A stretch of 64,000 nucleotides of DNA from the NCBI GenBank assembly GCA_029216955.1, contig JANAVB010015600.1, positions 23,799,038-23,863,037 on the forward strand, written 5' to 3'. Shown one piece after another: positions 22,262-34,747 of the stretch. The notes under the pieces are model-generated. The model was not told the DNA's origin. It was given only the letters and a program-made list of their open reading frames with translations, and searched no databases. This stretch comes from Iris pallida. Taxonomy: Eukaryota; Streptophyta; Magnoliopsida; Asparagales; Iridaceae. A program made the position numbers and the translations under genes. Positions within the stretch are counted from its first letter, which is position 1. Each line of letters begins with the position of its first letter.

Positions 22262-22860
22262 ACTCGCGACTCCGAATTCAATTTCTGACACCACCAGTAG
22301 ACTCGTGGCGTCGTTCTGGCATGTTTTTATATAAAGTTTGTTAGATTTGTAGGACATGGGCCCTGGCACGCATTTCGGTGCAAAGCGGGCCCCAAAGTCC
22401 GGGTCAACGGGACTTTTGACGTCGGCTCATCGGAATCCAATTCGGATATACTGTTGAGTTCGTATCGTCATTCTAGACTCGTTGACATATAATTTGCTAG
22501 ATTTTAGTGGGCATTGGTTTCGGCACGCATTTCGATGCAAGTCGGATACCAATATCCGGGCCAACGGGTCATTTTGAGATCGGCTCATCGGAATCCAATT
22601 TCGGATATACCGTTGAGTTCGTATCGTCATTCTGGACTCGTTGACATATAATTTATTGAGTTTTGAGGAAATTGGCTCCGACACGCTTTTTCGTACAAAT
22701 CGGATTCTAATATCCGGGTCAACGGACCAATCTGAGATCGGGTCATCGGAATCCAATTTCGAATATACCATTGAGTTCGTATTGTCATTCTAGATTCGTG
22801 GACATATAATTTGTTAGATTTAGTACACTTTTATTTTGGCATATTTTTCGGTACAAAGTG
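22262..22860. repeat. 158-bp tandem repeats in the 5' LTR
   Basis: About 3.8 diverged copies. The anchor CGG(C/G)TCATCGGAATCC recurs at 22423, 22581 and 22739, exactly 158 bases apart, and each unit also contains TGGACTCGTTGACATATAAT. The same array lies at 30241-30845 in the 3' LTR. Confidence 0.85.
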
Positions 22861-23090
22861 GGTCCAACACGGACACCATTTTGATCCGAAATTACCTTAT
22901 TGCCCCTGTGTCCAAATTGGACTTACGGATAGGCTATCCTAGCTAATTTGACCATTCTGGACATGTTGGTGATGGTTGTTTCACCATCCGACAACATTTG
23001 TAGGTTTTCACCCTATTATTATAATCTTTCATCTTTTGTTGTATTTCGAGATCCATCGATTCCAGTGATTTCACCATCACTGAAATTGAA

Positions 23091-23430
23091 TGTGTTGACC
23101 CTGTAGATGTTTATATAGACTAGCTTTGACCCTGTTGATCATGGTTGACTACTTTGACTGAACGGCGAAGTAGAGTCAATATTTGACCTAGGTTAGACTA
23201 GTTTTGACCTTGGTTGACCACAGTTGACTATTTTGACCAAAAGTCAACCGGAAGTCAACCGTAGCCTAAAATTGATTAGAACTTGACCGAAATTAACTAG
23301 TTGACCCAAAGTCAACTGTTAGTCAACGTTAGTCAAGTTTGACCTAGAGTTGACCTAGGGTTGACCAGAGTTGACCAGTTGACCAAAAGTCAACTGTAAG
23401 TCAACCCTTGACTTGTCTTGACCTAGTTTG
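23091..23430. promoter_or_regulatory. Cluster of TTGAC (W-box core) motifs, 5' LTR
   Basis: Hand count gives about 27 TTGAC or GTCAA cores in some 340 bases, many as TTGACC and often in both orientations in quick succession (for example near 23215-23260 and 23345-23400). TTGAC(C/T) is the binding core of plant WRKY factors. Whether the LTR responds to WRKY proteins or the cluster is simply a degenerate short tandem repeat cannot be told from sequence. Confidence 0.5.
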
Positions 23431-24622
23431 ACTTAGTATGACTTGATTTTACTTCTAAACCCTTATATTGATACAGTATTCCATCTATAGGTCCTCGAGG
23501 GACTGTTCTTGGACTCAGTCAACTTATCCATCACATCATAGGCGAGAACATTCTCTGATAGTAGTTCCTTGTCTTGATATTTTCTGTATCCGATTCAGTT
23601 ATAGTATTTTACTTGATTCTCGTCACGATGGTACACGGACTAGTATATATCGGATTCCTGTCATGTGATGTCATTCTTGGATTTTCTTGGGATACTGATA
23701 CTTACTCGATCTTGTTCTTGTACTTGTATTGACACCGATTCCTGAGAAGGAGTAGCTACCTTCTTAGGGAATCTCGTGCCATAACGTGCTATGTCCGGAT
23801 CCGTATACTATTTGGGGAATATGGAATTTTATAGATAGTGTGATCAATGCCCACCTTGAGTTACTACTTGTATCATAGCTATACCCTCACCCCACGATGG
23901 GTATAGCCTGACCTGTGCTACTACTTGCTCCATAGCTTGCCATCCCAGCGGGCCGAGTCCACGTACTTATAGCCGGTCGGCTGGAAGCCTGATCTTGACC
24001 CATACCGATCACATTATGCTATAATATTCGAGGCACATTTTATATTTATTACATCAGTTATATATTACAGTTCAGCTTACTTTTCCTGCGTGATTCACCA
24101 TGACGTAATTTCCAGTTTATATATCCTGTTTTACTTACAGTCTTGATATATCATCTTGTATTCCATTATGATTGTCTCTTACAGCATTTGTCAATACTAT
24201 GAAACTGTTGTTAGTCTATGTACTCGTTCCATCCTGACTGGATATATTGATAATATTTTAGGAGTAGTTGTGCCATTATTGGACTTCATGATGTTACTAG
24301 CTGATGTGGATCTCACTATTATTCTATGTGAGTTGCCTGGTAGTTATCCTTAGTTTGTCTTGTTTTTTCTTCTTTATTTTCCTGCCTTATGATTCCTTCT
24401 AGTAGTTTCTATTGTCCTTGTGCCTTAGTTATCTTTCCTGTCATATCTTTTTTAGATGTTGGGTTGTGATTGAGTACATTTGTAGTTCATGGACCTTCTA
24501 GATGTAGTGTATATTTTATTGGGTACTAGACAGCGTTCTACCACCGATACTGCGGCGTAGGCTGGGCGTGGCCCACGTGTTCGTATCCGTATATTCGGGT
24601 GCAGGTCGTGACACATTTTTAG

Positions 24623-24640
24623 TGGTGGCCCATGCAGGTC
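24623..24640 (+). other. Primer binding site matching tRNA-Ile
   Basis: TGGTGGCCCATGCAGGTC, nine bases after the LTR. It is complementary over all 18 bases to the 3' end of plant cytosolic tRNA-Ile(AAU) as I remember it (ending GACCTGCATGGGCCA plus CCA). Initiator Met is the commoner primer in plant gypsy elements. Confidence 0.78.
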
Positions 24641-25272
24641 AGTCTTTGTAATTAATGCGAAGTCGTGGTAGTACTTGAGCTTTTCTGTACTACTGCGAGC
24701 CTGCCCTATGATTAAGGTTGAGTCATGGAATATTTTAGGAATTTGGTACTCAGTCACATATTAGGAACTCTTGGTAGATTCCAGGGATGACCCCTAGGAA
24801 TCTTATTTTGAACTTTTCAAAACTTTTCCCACTTGTTCTTGTCCGTCCTGATTTCTGAAACATCTGTCCGTTATCAACTTTATTCCTTCTTGGGATGAGT
24901 TGTGGATCCAGAGGGAAGGTATAAGTTGAAATTATGTATCTTCTAGGTTGAGACGAGAATATGATTTGCCAGTCTTGTATCAGGTTGAGATTGTTTTAGA
25001 TTATATTCCAATGATTTTCTTTTATCTTGACCTAGATAGTACCTTTGGACATCTCGTGAGAATTTTCTTCTAAACCCTATCTCGGAATCTGTTTCCGCTA
25101 GTTTCCATTTACTTATCTTTGATTCATTGTTGAATTTTAAACCTTGATGTTCGTTCGTTGTTGACTTCGATTTTGATTTTGTTTGAGATAAGTTTTTAAG
25201 GATTGAGTTAAGATATCCTGATAAACATATTTAATGGAGACGATAGAAACGGTAAATGTCTACTTTATTCAT

Positions 25273-25525
25273 GGGGTTTAGAATTTATCGCAGCCATATT
25301 AGCTAGCATGACAGGGACATGGAGCCTGATTTTGGATATACTATCCTAGTTATGGAATTTAGATTCTCTTGCAGCCATACCGGTTGGCGTGGTAAGGAAT
25401 CTAGATGACATGATTATAGGGTGTATACCTTAGTTATGGACTCTATCGTTTATTGTAGCTATGCTTACTGGCGTGGCATAAATTCTGGCAGCATGGTTTT
25501 GGATAGACGTGTATGGTTATCAGGT
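25273..25525. repeat. Three 81-84 bp tandem repeats in the LARD interior
   Basis: Units share GCAGCCATA or GTAGCTATG (25290, 25371, 25455), then GGCGTGGxA-like, TTTTGGATA-like and TTAGTTATGGA segments. The copies are diverged; function unknown. Confidence 0.7.
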
Positions 25526-27515
25526 CGTATCTTAAATTGATTCACTTCTTTTGACCAAATGATGAAGACAATTCATACCCTTATTTCTCGACTTATCATT
25601 TATTTCTTTTCTCATCGTATGATGATTTCCTTATATTGCCATCATTTCTTTTGTCTTGTTTAGCTATGTCTTGATTACACCAATCACCTATCTTATATCT
25701 ACATCTGTTATCTGCACTTGAAAACTCTAAAAATTTTAAAATTTTCATATCTCAATTGTTTCTTAAAATTCGATACTGTTAAGATTTTGATTCCCTTCTG
25801 TCCATGACCAATCAATTTTGGTCGTCTTGTTTATCGTGCCGAGGAGTCTTGGTTGCTGACTAGACTTTAGATGACTTTAAATTCCTTGTGACTTGGATTT
25901 TTCATCCTTGGATGCTCGTGCCCAGCCTTCGTTGATCTTATTCTCCATCTTACCCAAATTCTGATTTACTCGAAAGCTGATCAACTTAGATCGTGTTGAG
26001 ACAAATTTCTTTATCGTGGTTGGATTTCAATGCTATTAACCCTCGTGCATTGCCTTCTGATTTTGATCATGTTTGGATTTTGGACACTCGTGTCTAAACT
26101 CTTTTCAACCTTGATTTTATTTTCTGATTATATCTAAATTCCTTGTGATTAGTCGTGCCTAGATGATTGGGCATGACTAAGACAACTTGGGATTTCCTTG
26201 ACCGTGATTTTAACGATCATAACTATATATTTTATCTTGCCTCGAACTCGTGCCTAAATTTTTGACTTTCAATCATGACTAGCTAGTGTGACTACGAAAT
26301 TAGTCGTGTTAGAATTGAACATGTTTGACTTTCTACCGTGCCTAATTGACTTGGGTTCCTTCCTAAATTGTGCTTTTAAGACCTTGATTTTGAATTCATG
26401 ATTTATCGTCTTTCACAACTGAACTTGGATCTTGATCGTGCTTATGTGAGCTATAATCTGATTTCTATCAAATCTATCTCTCAATCGTGCTATACTCAAA
26501 TTTTTCTCTCCATTTGCTTCTCTTAGCCCTGTTTTAGATCATGACTATTCGACTTTGATTTCATGATCTTGATAATCTTAATCCTCAAATCGTGCTAAAA
26601 TCTTCAACCCTAATCGACTGTGTCGAAATAGATCTCCTTCGTACTTGAATTTTGATTCTCTAGTCGCTCGTGCTCAGGTTTCATTTCTGATCAAGACTAG
26701 ATTTTCGATTTTCCTCATTCTATTCCAAATCGTTCCTAAGTGGTTAATCATCACAAATTTTTTACGCGTCTGAGTCTTGATTTCACTCATGACCAGATGG
26801 TTAATCCTTGATCAATGTTTGTGCTAAACATCTGATTATTCCTAACAATGCCCAATCACGTTATTTTTATCTTGATCGTGCCTATGTATAACCCTAAATC
26901 TAACTTCATCGAGCTGAAATTCTGTTAATCAAATTTTTGACTTGATTGTAATCGGACGAAGTTCAAGTTTTGATTTGTTGTCATACCTCTATCGTACAAA
27001 GTGAATTTAGACTATTTCCAATTTTAATCATGTTCGAACATGGATCGTATTTCATAATTTTATTAATCATACTCCTTAATCTTTGATCGGACCTATAAGA
27101 CCTTGACTTCGATCCTTGTTTGTGTCTGAAATTTTATCTCAACCATGCCAAACCTTGTTTTGGTCATGGTTAGCTTTTCTTCTTGATCGGGCCTGTGCGA
27201 CTTTCGGGTTGATTTCCATCAACCTAAGTCCTACAGATCACCCCGTACTTGAACTTCATTTATATCTTCGATTCTCCTAATCGCCTCTAAAATCGTGCCC
27301 CAATGACTTGACTTATTTTAAAATCATGCACATATGATTTTGTTCATATCATGATTCTATCGTGTCAAAATCCCTCATCGTGTCTGAAAATTTTTGAATT
27401 GATTTTCTTGATCGTGCAAAACTCGTCATTCTTGGATCGTGCCTAAAATATTACCTAAATCTTCTATCATGTTTTAACCCCACAACCAACCTTTAATTTC
27501 GAGGATGAAATTTTT

Positions 27516-27530
27516 ATAAGGTAGGTAGGA
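27516..27530 (+). other. Polypurine tract of the LARD
   Basis: TAAGGTAGGTAGGA immediately before the TG of the 3' LTR; expected primer for plus-strand DNA synthesis. Confidence 0.6.
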
Positions 27531-28165
27531 TGTAAGCCCCCTGAATTTTCAGAATTTATTTTCAAATTTTCTAAATGAATTATTTTCGATAATTCATTTT
27601 AATTTAATTAATTTTGATCCTTAAATGCTCTTTACCGTGACTTGGAATTTCTAGAGCATCAGGGATGCCAGTCTCTGGAAACTTCCTTCTTGAAGTTTGT
27701 AGTAGACGAGATTATCTTCATGTTGATATATCGTGTCCCACTCGAACTTGTTCCTTTGTGCTCCATTTGCTTCGCGCAACTTTCGGGTCAATTTAGACCA
27801 ATTTATCGTCTGCCGTAATTCATGACTTAATTTCCAATTTAATTTCCGGGTCCGTCATCGGTCCAATCCAGTCGACCCAATATATGGCCCTGACCTGTTT
27901 TGAGTCTACTATGCACGTGCCACTTGCGTGCCACCGATTTGATCTCCCTTGTGCTCCCATTTCATCCATAATTTAATTTGGTTTAAAATTATTATTTAAT
28001 TAAATCTTGGTCCCGAGCCCGTCCAAAATTTACCCAACACCCAATCTAATTTGGTGTAGGCCCTATCATGACTACCCATACACACCACTATTGTATTTGT
28101 CTTTTTCCCTACACAAAAATATCCTCCTCTTATACAAATATCTTATTTTCTCTCTCCTTGTATAT

Positions 28166-28430
<265 letters not shown>

Positions 28431-28555
28431 TTATATATTTAAATCTCTCTCTCTCTCTCACCACATAACTCCCCCCATCACCATCACAACTCCCCCTTGC
28501 TGTACACGAACACCCCCACCCTCTCTCTACTTTCTCTCTCTCTCTCATTAAATAT

Positions 28556-29951
28556 CTCTCAAATATCTCTCTCTCTATTCTCACTCTCTCACTTTCTATA
28601 TATAATATATATATACACACATACACAACTTACTCTCTCTCCTCCCTACACTAAACCAGCAGCTCCCCTGCATGCTTGGCCGAGCTCCACTCCATGGCCG
28701 ACCCATGGCCGGCCGACCACCAGTCCATCCTCCTTCTCCTCCTCCTTCTCCATTCTTCATCATCACTCCACCACCAATAACACCATTCCCACACCATCAC
28801 CACCTTCATCACCAACACCATTCCCACACCATTACCACCTCCTCCACCACCCGTACACCACCTCGCCGCCGTGCCCCGTCGCCCCGCCACCGCACCGGCA
28901 AAGCGCGCAGCTGCAGCAGCTAGCAGCGCAGCTGCAGCAGCAACGCGCACAGTGCGCGCGTGCGTGGGCCGCCGTCACGCGCCGCCGCACGGCGCTGCTG
29001 CCGACCGCCGTCGCCGGCCACCCCTGGCCCGGGCGCACCCTCCGGCGAGCACCCCCGACGTGCCAGCTCCTTCCCCGACGTGCCACGTAGGCTATTCGTG
29101 CATTTTGTACGAAATCCCGGCGTGACGAGCGCGGGATCAAGGCTGAAAGTTCGCTCCGGGACAACAACTTCGTGCGAATTTTATGGACAATTCGACCATT
29201 GGATCGACAAACTCTTTACTCCATCACAATCTTGTTATATACCCCTTCATCCCTCTCAAATATCTCTCTCTCTCTATTCTCACTCTCTCACTTTCTATAT
29301 ATAATATATATATACACACATACACAACTTACTCTCTCTCCTCCCTACACTAAACCAGCAGCTCCCCTGCATGCTTGGCCGAGCTCCACTCCATGGCCGA
29401 CCCATGGCCGGCCGACCACCAGTCCATCCTCCTTCTCCTCCTCCTTCTCCATTCTTCATCATCACTCCACCACCAATAACACCATTCCCACACCATCACC
29501 ACCTTCATCACCAACACCATTCCCACACCATTACCACCTCCTCCACCACCCGTACACCACCTCGCCGCCGTGCCCCGTCGCCCCGCCACCGCACCGGCAA
29601 AGCGCGCAGCTGCAGCAGCTAGCAGCGCAGCCGCAGCAGCAACGCGCACAGTGCGCGCGTGCGTTGGCCGCCGTCACGCGCCGCCGCACGGCGCTGCTGC
29701 CGACCGCCGTCGCCGGCCACCCCTGGCCCGGGCGCACCCTCCGGCGAGCACCCCCGACGTGCCAGCTCCTTCCCCAACGTGCCACGTAGGCTATTCGTGC
29801 ATTTTGCACGAAATCCCGGCGTGACGAGCGCGGGATCAAGGCTGAAAGTTCGCTCCGGGACAACAACTTCGTGCGAATTTTATGGACAATTCGACCATTG
29901 GATCGACAAACTCTTTACTCAATCACAATCTCGTTATATACCCCTTCATCC
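28556..29951. repeat. 697-699 bp tandem duplication inside the 3' LTR
   Basis: The 9-mer CTCTCAAAT recurs at 28556, 29253 and 29952, bounding two nearly identical units. The 5' LTR has one unit. Differences between units are few (GCAGCTGCAG / GCAGCCGCAG; GCGTGGGCC / GCGTTGGCC). The 9-bp microhomology at the junctions suggests slippage or unequal exchange after or during integration. Confidence 0.9.
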
Positions 29952-31073
29952 CTCTCAAATTTCATCCGTTAATTTCGTCGTTTGATAGATCAAAACCGGC
30001 CACCAAGTTGACGTTTTAATTTGAACTGTTTTTGGACAGTTTCGTGGAGCCAACTTCGTCGGCTCGTATCTCCTCCTTTGCAGCTCCGTCTGGCGTGCTA
30101 CTGGTTCCTATACGAAGCTGGTATAACCCTCTTCCTACCCCTCCAGTTTCGTTTCATTGTGAGCACGTTTGATTGGTTGAATTCGACGCCAAAGTTGGCC
30201 GTCCAAATTCGAAATTTCGAACTTGTTAAATTCTATTTTTGAACTCGGGATTCCGAATTCAATTTCTGACACCACTAGTAGACTCGTGGCGTCGTTCTGG
30301 CACATTTTCATATAAAGTTTGTTAGATTTGGAGGACATGGGCCCTGGCACGCATTTCGGTACAAAGCGGATCCCACAGTCCGGGTCAACGAGACTTTTGA
30401 CGCCGGCTCATCGGAATCCAATTTTGGATATACCGCTGAGTTCGTATCATCTTTCTGGACTAGTTGACATATAATTTGCTAGGTTTTAGTGGGCATTGGT
30501 TCCGGCACGTATTTCGATGCAAGTCGGATACCAATATCATGGCCAACGGGTTATTTTGAGATTGGCTCATCGAAATCCAATTTTGGATGTACCGTTGAGT
30601 TCATATCGTTATTCTGGACTCGTTGACATATAATTTGCTGAGTTTTGAGGACATTCGCTCCGACACTCTTTTTCGTGCAAATCGGATTCCAATATCCGGG
30701 TTAACGGACCAATCTGAGATCGGGTCATCGGAATCCAATTTCGGATATACCATTGAGTTCGTATTGTCATTCTGGATTCGTGGACATGTAATTTGTTAGG
30801 TTTAGTGCACTTTTATTCTGGCATATTTTTCGGTACAAAGTGGGTCCGACACAGACACCATTTTGACCCGAAATTACCTTATTGCCCCTGTGTCCAAATT
30901 GGACTTATGGATAGACTATCCTAGCTAATTTGACCATTCTGGACATGTTGGTGATGGTTGTTTCACCATCCGACAACATCTGTAGGTTTTTACCCTATTA
31001 TTATAATCTTTCCCCTTTTGTTGTATTTCGAGATCCATCGATTCCAGTGATTTCACCATCACTGAAATTGAAT

Positions 31074-31410
31074 GTGTTGACCCTGTAGATGTTTATAGAG
31101 ACTAGCTTTGGCCCTGTTGATCATGGTTGACTACTTTGACTGAACGGCGAAGTAGAGTCAACATTTGACCTAGGATAGACTAGTTTTGACCTTAGTTGAC
31201 CACAGTTGACTATTTTGACCAAAAGTTAACCGGAAGTCAACCGTAGCCTAAAATTGATTAGAACTTGACCGAAGTTAAGTAGTTGACCAAAGTCAACTGT
31301 TAGTCAACGTTAGTCAAGTTTGACCTAGAGTTGACCTAGGGTTGACCAGAGTTGACCAGTTGACCAAAAGTCAACTGTAAGTCAACCCTTGACTTGTCTT
31401 GACCTAGTTT
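31074..31410. promoter_or_regulatory. Cluster of TTGAC (W-box core) motifs, 3' LTR
   Basis: Counterpart of the 5' LTR cluster, with nearly all cores retained although neighbouring bases have changed. The same caution about function applies. Confidence 0.48.
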
Positions 31411-32595
31411 GACTTAGTATGACTTGATTTTACTTCCAAACCCTTATATTGATACAGTATTCCATCTATAGGTCCTCGAGGGACTGTTCTTGGACTCAGT
31501 CGACTTATCCATCACATCACAGGCGAGTACATTCTCTGATAGTAGTTCCTTGTCTTGATATTTTCTGTATCCGATTCAGTTATAGTATTTTACTTGATTC
31601 TCGTCACGATGGTACACGGACTAGTATATACCGGATTCCTGTCATGAGATGTCATTCTTGAATTTTCTTGGGATACTGGTACTTGCTCGATCTTGTTCTT
31701 GTACTTGTATTGACACCGATTCATGAGAAGGAGTAGCTACCTTCTTAGGGAATCTCGTGCCATGACGTGCTATGTCCGGATCCGTATACTATTCGGGGAA
31801 TAGGGAATTTTATAGATAGTGTGATCAATGCCCACCTTGAGTTACTACTTGTATCATAGTTATACCCTCACCTCACGATGGGTATAGCCTGACCTGTGCT
31901 ACTACTTGCTCCATAGCTTGCCATCCCGGCCGGGCCGAGTCCACGTACTTGTAGCCGGTCGGCTGGAAGCCTGATCTTGACCCATACCGATCGCATTATG
32001 CTATAATATTCGAGGCACATTTTATATTTATTACATCAGTTATATATTACAGTTCAGCTTACTTTTCCTGCGTGATTCACCTTGACATGATTTCCAATTT
32101 ATATATCCTGTTTTACTTACAGTCTTGATATATCATCTTGTATTCCATTATGATTGTCTCTTACAGCATTTGTCAATACTATGAAACTGTTGTTAGTCTA
32201 TATACTCGTTCCATCCTGACTGGATATGTTGACAATATTTTAGGAGTAGTTGTGCCATTATTGGACTTCATGATGTTGCTAGCTGAGGTGGATCTCACTA
32301 TTATTCTATGTGAGTTGCCTGGTAGTTATCCTTAGTTTGTCGTATTTTTCCTTCTTTATTTTCCTGTCTTATGATTCCTTCTAGTAGTTTCTATTGTCCT
32401 TGTGCCTTAGTTATCTTTTCTGTCATATCTTTTTTAGATGTTGGGTTGTGATTGAGTACATTTGTAGTTCATGGACCTTCTAGATGTAGTGTATATTTTA
32501 TTGGGTACTAGACAGCGTTCTACCGCCGATACTGCGGCGTAGGCTGGGCGTGGCCCACGTGTTCGTATCCCTATATTCGGGTGCGGGTCGTAACA

Positions 32596-34380
32596 GGATA
32601 AAAATTTAAGAATGAAGGTGTGGGGGAATGAGTTCGTTAGAGAGGTCATCTCCATGTCAGTGAATGGAATCGAGGGCACCGAAGATTCCTGAGAGTACTC
32701 AATGTCCGGAAGACTGATGTTGGGGACTAGAGGCGCCTTAGCTGATGCCAGATCCGGGCGTAGCTTGTCTGCGAAGGTCGACAGAGGGGCCATAGGGGGC
32801 CCCCCAGGGATGGGGCCCGCTACAGTCGCTGAGGTAGGCACCACCAACGGACCGGCGGCAACGGGCCGTAGGGGCCCCCCGGCTCTGTAGCGCTGGGGGC
32901 AAGAAGGTTGTGCTCCGGGGATCGGTCCACCATAACCAATGGAACGGGGTGAGGGATAACATAGGGGGTGGGTCAGGGGCCTCAGATAGGGGTTCGGTGG
33001 CAGAGAGGCCGAAAGAGGGGAGGGATGGAAGAGAGGGAGGGAGGGGGGCCTGGGAGTGATGAAAGGGGGCAGTATCAGAATAGCCGACGAGCATATTGGG
33101 TAGGACGAGGAGTGAGTTGGCGAAGTGGGTGGGGGGTGGAGCACGGTGGAGGGGACGAGGGGAGGATCGGCGTAGGTGGGGTACTAAGCGAGGAACACGG
33201 GCTGGGGAGTGGGCTCACCAGAGGGAGGGGGATAAGAGGGTTGGGAATACGCTGAGAGGGAACCTGGAGCGTAAAAAGCTTTGAGAGAGCCTGGGGTGGC
33301 TCCTCCTAGGATATGGGAGTTTATGGGATGGGAATACGCGGGCTGAGACCCGAGCGCGTAAACAGCAGAATCGGGGTCCTGCGCATAACAATTAGTGGAG
33401 CGGAGGGCCCCACCAGAGAGAGGAGCTGCTAATCCAGGCGCATAGGAATCACGCGCGTAATAATAAATGGGTGGAAGGGGCCCACTAGAGCAGTCGGCTG
33501 CGTAAACAATTGAGTTGGGGGGAGTCCCTAACGCAGCCTGGGAAGCTATACCGGGAAGAGGGGGCCCACTTGAGCGGTCAGCCGCGTAAGCAAATGAGTA
33601 TGGGGGAGTCCCTAAAGCAGCCTTGGAAGCTACTCCGGGTGCGTAGGGCGCTGAAGAAATGATGGGGGGCCCACTGGAGTGGTTGGCCGCGTAAAAAGCT
33701 GAGTTGGGGGGAGCAGCGCCTGGCGCATAAAAACCAGAATTGGAGAGGGCCCCACCGAGTGAACCTCCTTTAGCTGTCTGGGGAGCAAATCCAGGAGCGT
33801 AAAATGCTGGTTGGGAGTGGGTCCCACTGAGGGAAGCTGCTGGCGTTGGGCGAATACGCGTGCCAGCAATAAATGGAGGGTGGCCCGCCACGTTATGATG
33901 GTTGACTGAACCAATCACGTGGTGCCTGAAAGGACAGTCCCCCAAACCTGCACCACAGGTGGTTGACCCTCCCGAGGAGTGGGCTGCTCCGTTCGAATTT
34001 TAAACCGAAGCGGGAAAGAAAAAGTGAGCGGTGGGTGGCTGAGGAGGAGTGTGGGAGCTACGGGCGGGCTCGAGAGCCGGGAGGTCAGGCAAAGCTGACA
34101 CAGGAACTGTGCTCGCGGGAGCAGGAGAGGGGGCGTAGAGTGCGCTGGGTGGCGGGGGGGAGCGAGAGACTGGATAGGGCTCTGAGAGGGGGTTGAGCAT
34201 AGGGCTGCGGGGGGCGGCTTGAAGTTCGGACACCTGGGAGTTGGGAAGAGGACATGGAGGAGGGAGGGGAGCTGATGGGGAGTGGAGGGGGGGCGGGGGG
34301 GGCTCGGAGTGAGGGGGCGCAAGAGAAAGGAGGAGTTGCCGGATCAACTCCATGCAGTCGGCCGGCCAAGGCTGAGCCAT
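32596..34380 (-). pseudogene. LINE ORF1, N-terminal part (Pro-rich repeats, start of DUF4283)
   Basis: Begins at ATG 34380-34378 (MAQPWPADCMELI). A Pro/Ser/Ala-rich region (about 34300-34000) is followed by a Tyr/Ala/Gly/Pro-rich repeat region (about 33900-33200; recurring YAPG and YAADxSSGPP words), another Pro-rich stretch and STFADKLRP near 32770. It ends in FTDMEMTSL...FILKFL, the start of a DUF4283-like domain, cut at the LARD. One frame throughout, with TAA at 34000 and TAG at 33184. Joined in thought to 20413-19202 without the LARD, ORF1 is exactly 999 codons, longer than most plant LINE ORF1s because of this extension. Confidence 0.8.
33478..33740 (-). repeat. Degenerate coding repeats in LINE ORF1
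   Basis: GGGCCCACT (plus strand) followed by a similar 75-base block recurs at 33478, 33562 and 33667 (84 and 105 apart). Both spacings are multiples of three, so the protein repeat is about 28-35 residues long. Looser copies continue to about 33900. Confidence 0.7.
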
Positions 34381-34747
34381 GGCTGGCACAAAACGCCGGG
34401 AGGGAGCTGGAGGGAAGCCCTAGGGGCTTCCCTGGGAGGGAGGGAGGGGGAACACGGGAAGCTCATATATATATGTATAGAATTCAACAAAGAACAAAAA
34501 AGCTTCCAAACAAGCTCCTAAACGAGCACCTAAACGAGCTAGCTCGCAAGCTCATAAACGAGCCAGCTCACAAGTTCAAATGAGACGAGTACTTCTAAGC
34601 TTGAGCTTGGATCATTGATTATATGAGCTCAAAAATGAAGCTTAAACTTAGCTTGTTTACTAGACGAACCGAGCTCAAACGAGCTTTTGTCGAGTCGAGC
34701 TTCGAGCAGCTCACAAACGGCTTGACTCGTTTACAGCCATGTCTGCA

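Larger units (their letters stand above)
20419..24613 (+). repeat. 5' LTR of the LARD (4,195 bp)
   Basis: Starts TGTAAGCCCCCTGAATTT and ends GGTCGTGACA. In order it holds a 5' portion with (AT)n (about 21053-21129), CT-rich tracts, a CpG-rich block (about 21540-21800), 158-bp tandem repeats (22262-22860), a TTGAC-motif cluster (23095-23430) and a 1.1-kb AT-rich 3' portion. Open frames in it (for example 20979-21947) are made of microsatellite and CT or CAG repeats and are not genes. Confidence 0.88.
24614..27530 (+). other. Non-coding interior of the LARD (2,917 bp)
   Basis: No frame of useful length on either strand and no gag or pol motif. It contains three 81-84 bp repeats (25273-25525) and, from 25830 to 27450, at least 14 dispersed copies of a TCGTGC(C)TAAA-like motif. 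It ends with TTTCGAGGATGAAATTTTT and the purine-rich tract. Interiors of this kind are thought to carry packaging and RNA-structure signals in LARDs. Confidence 0.8.

Noticed and set aside
22262..22860. CRISPR-like array
   Set aside because: Units are long, diverged and contiguous without spacers, in a plant LTR.
32434..33144. A 236-residue Pro-rich protein as a separate gene
   Set aside because: It is in frame with LINE ORF1 on both sides and runs 160 bases into the LARD LTR; it is the interrupted ORF1.
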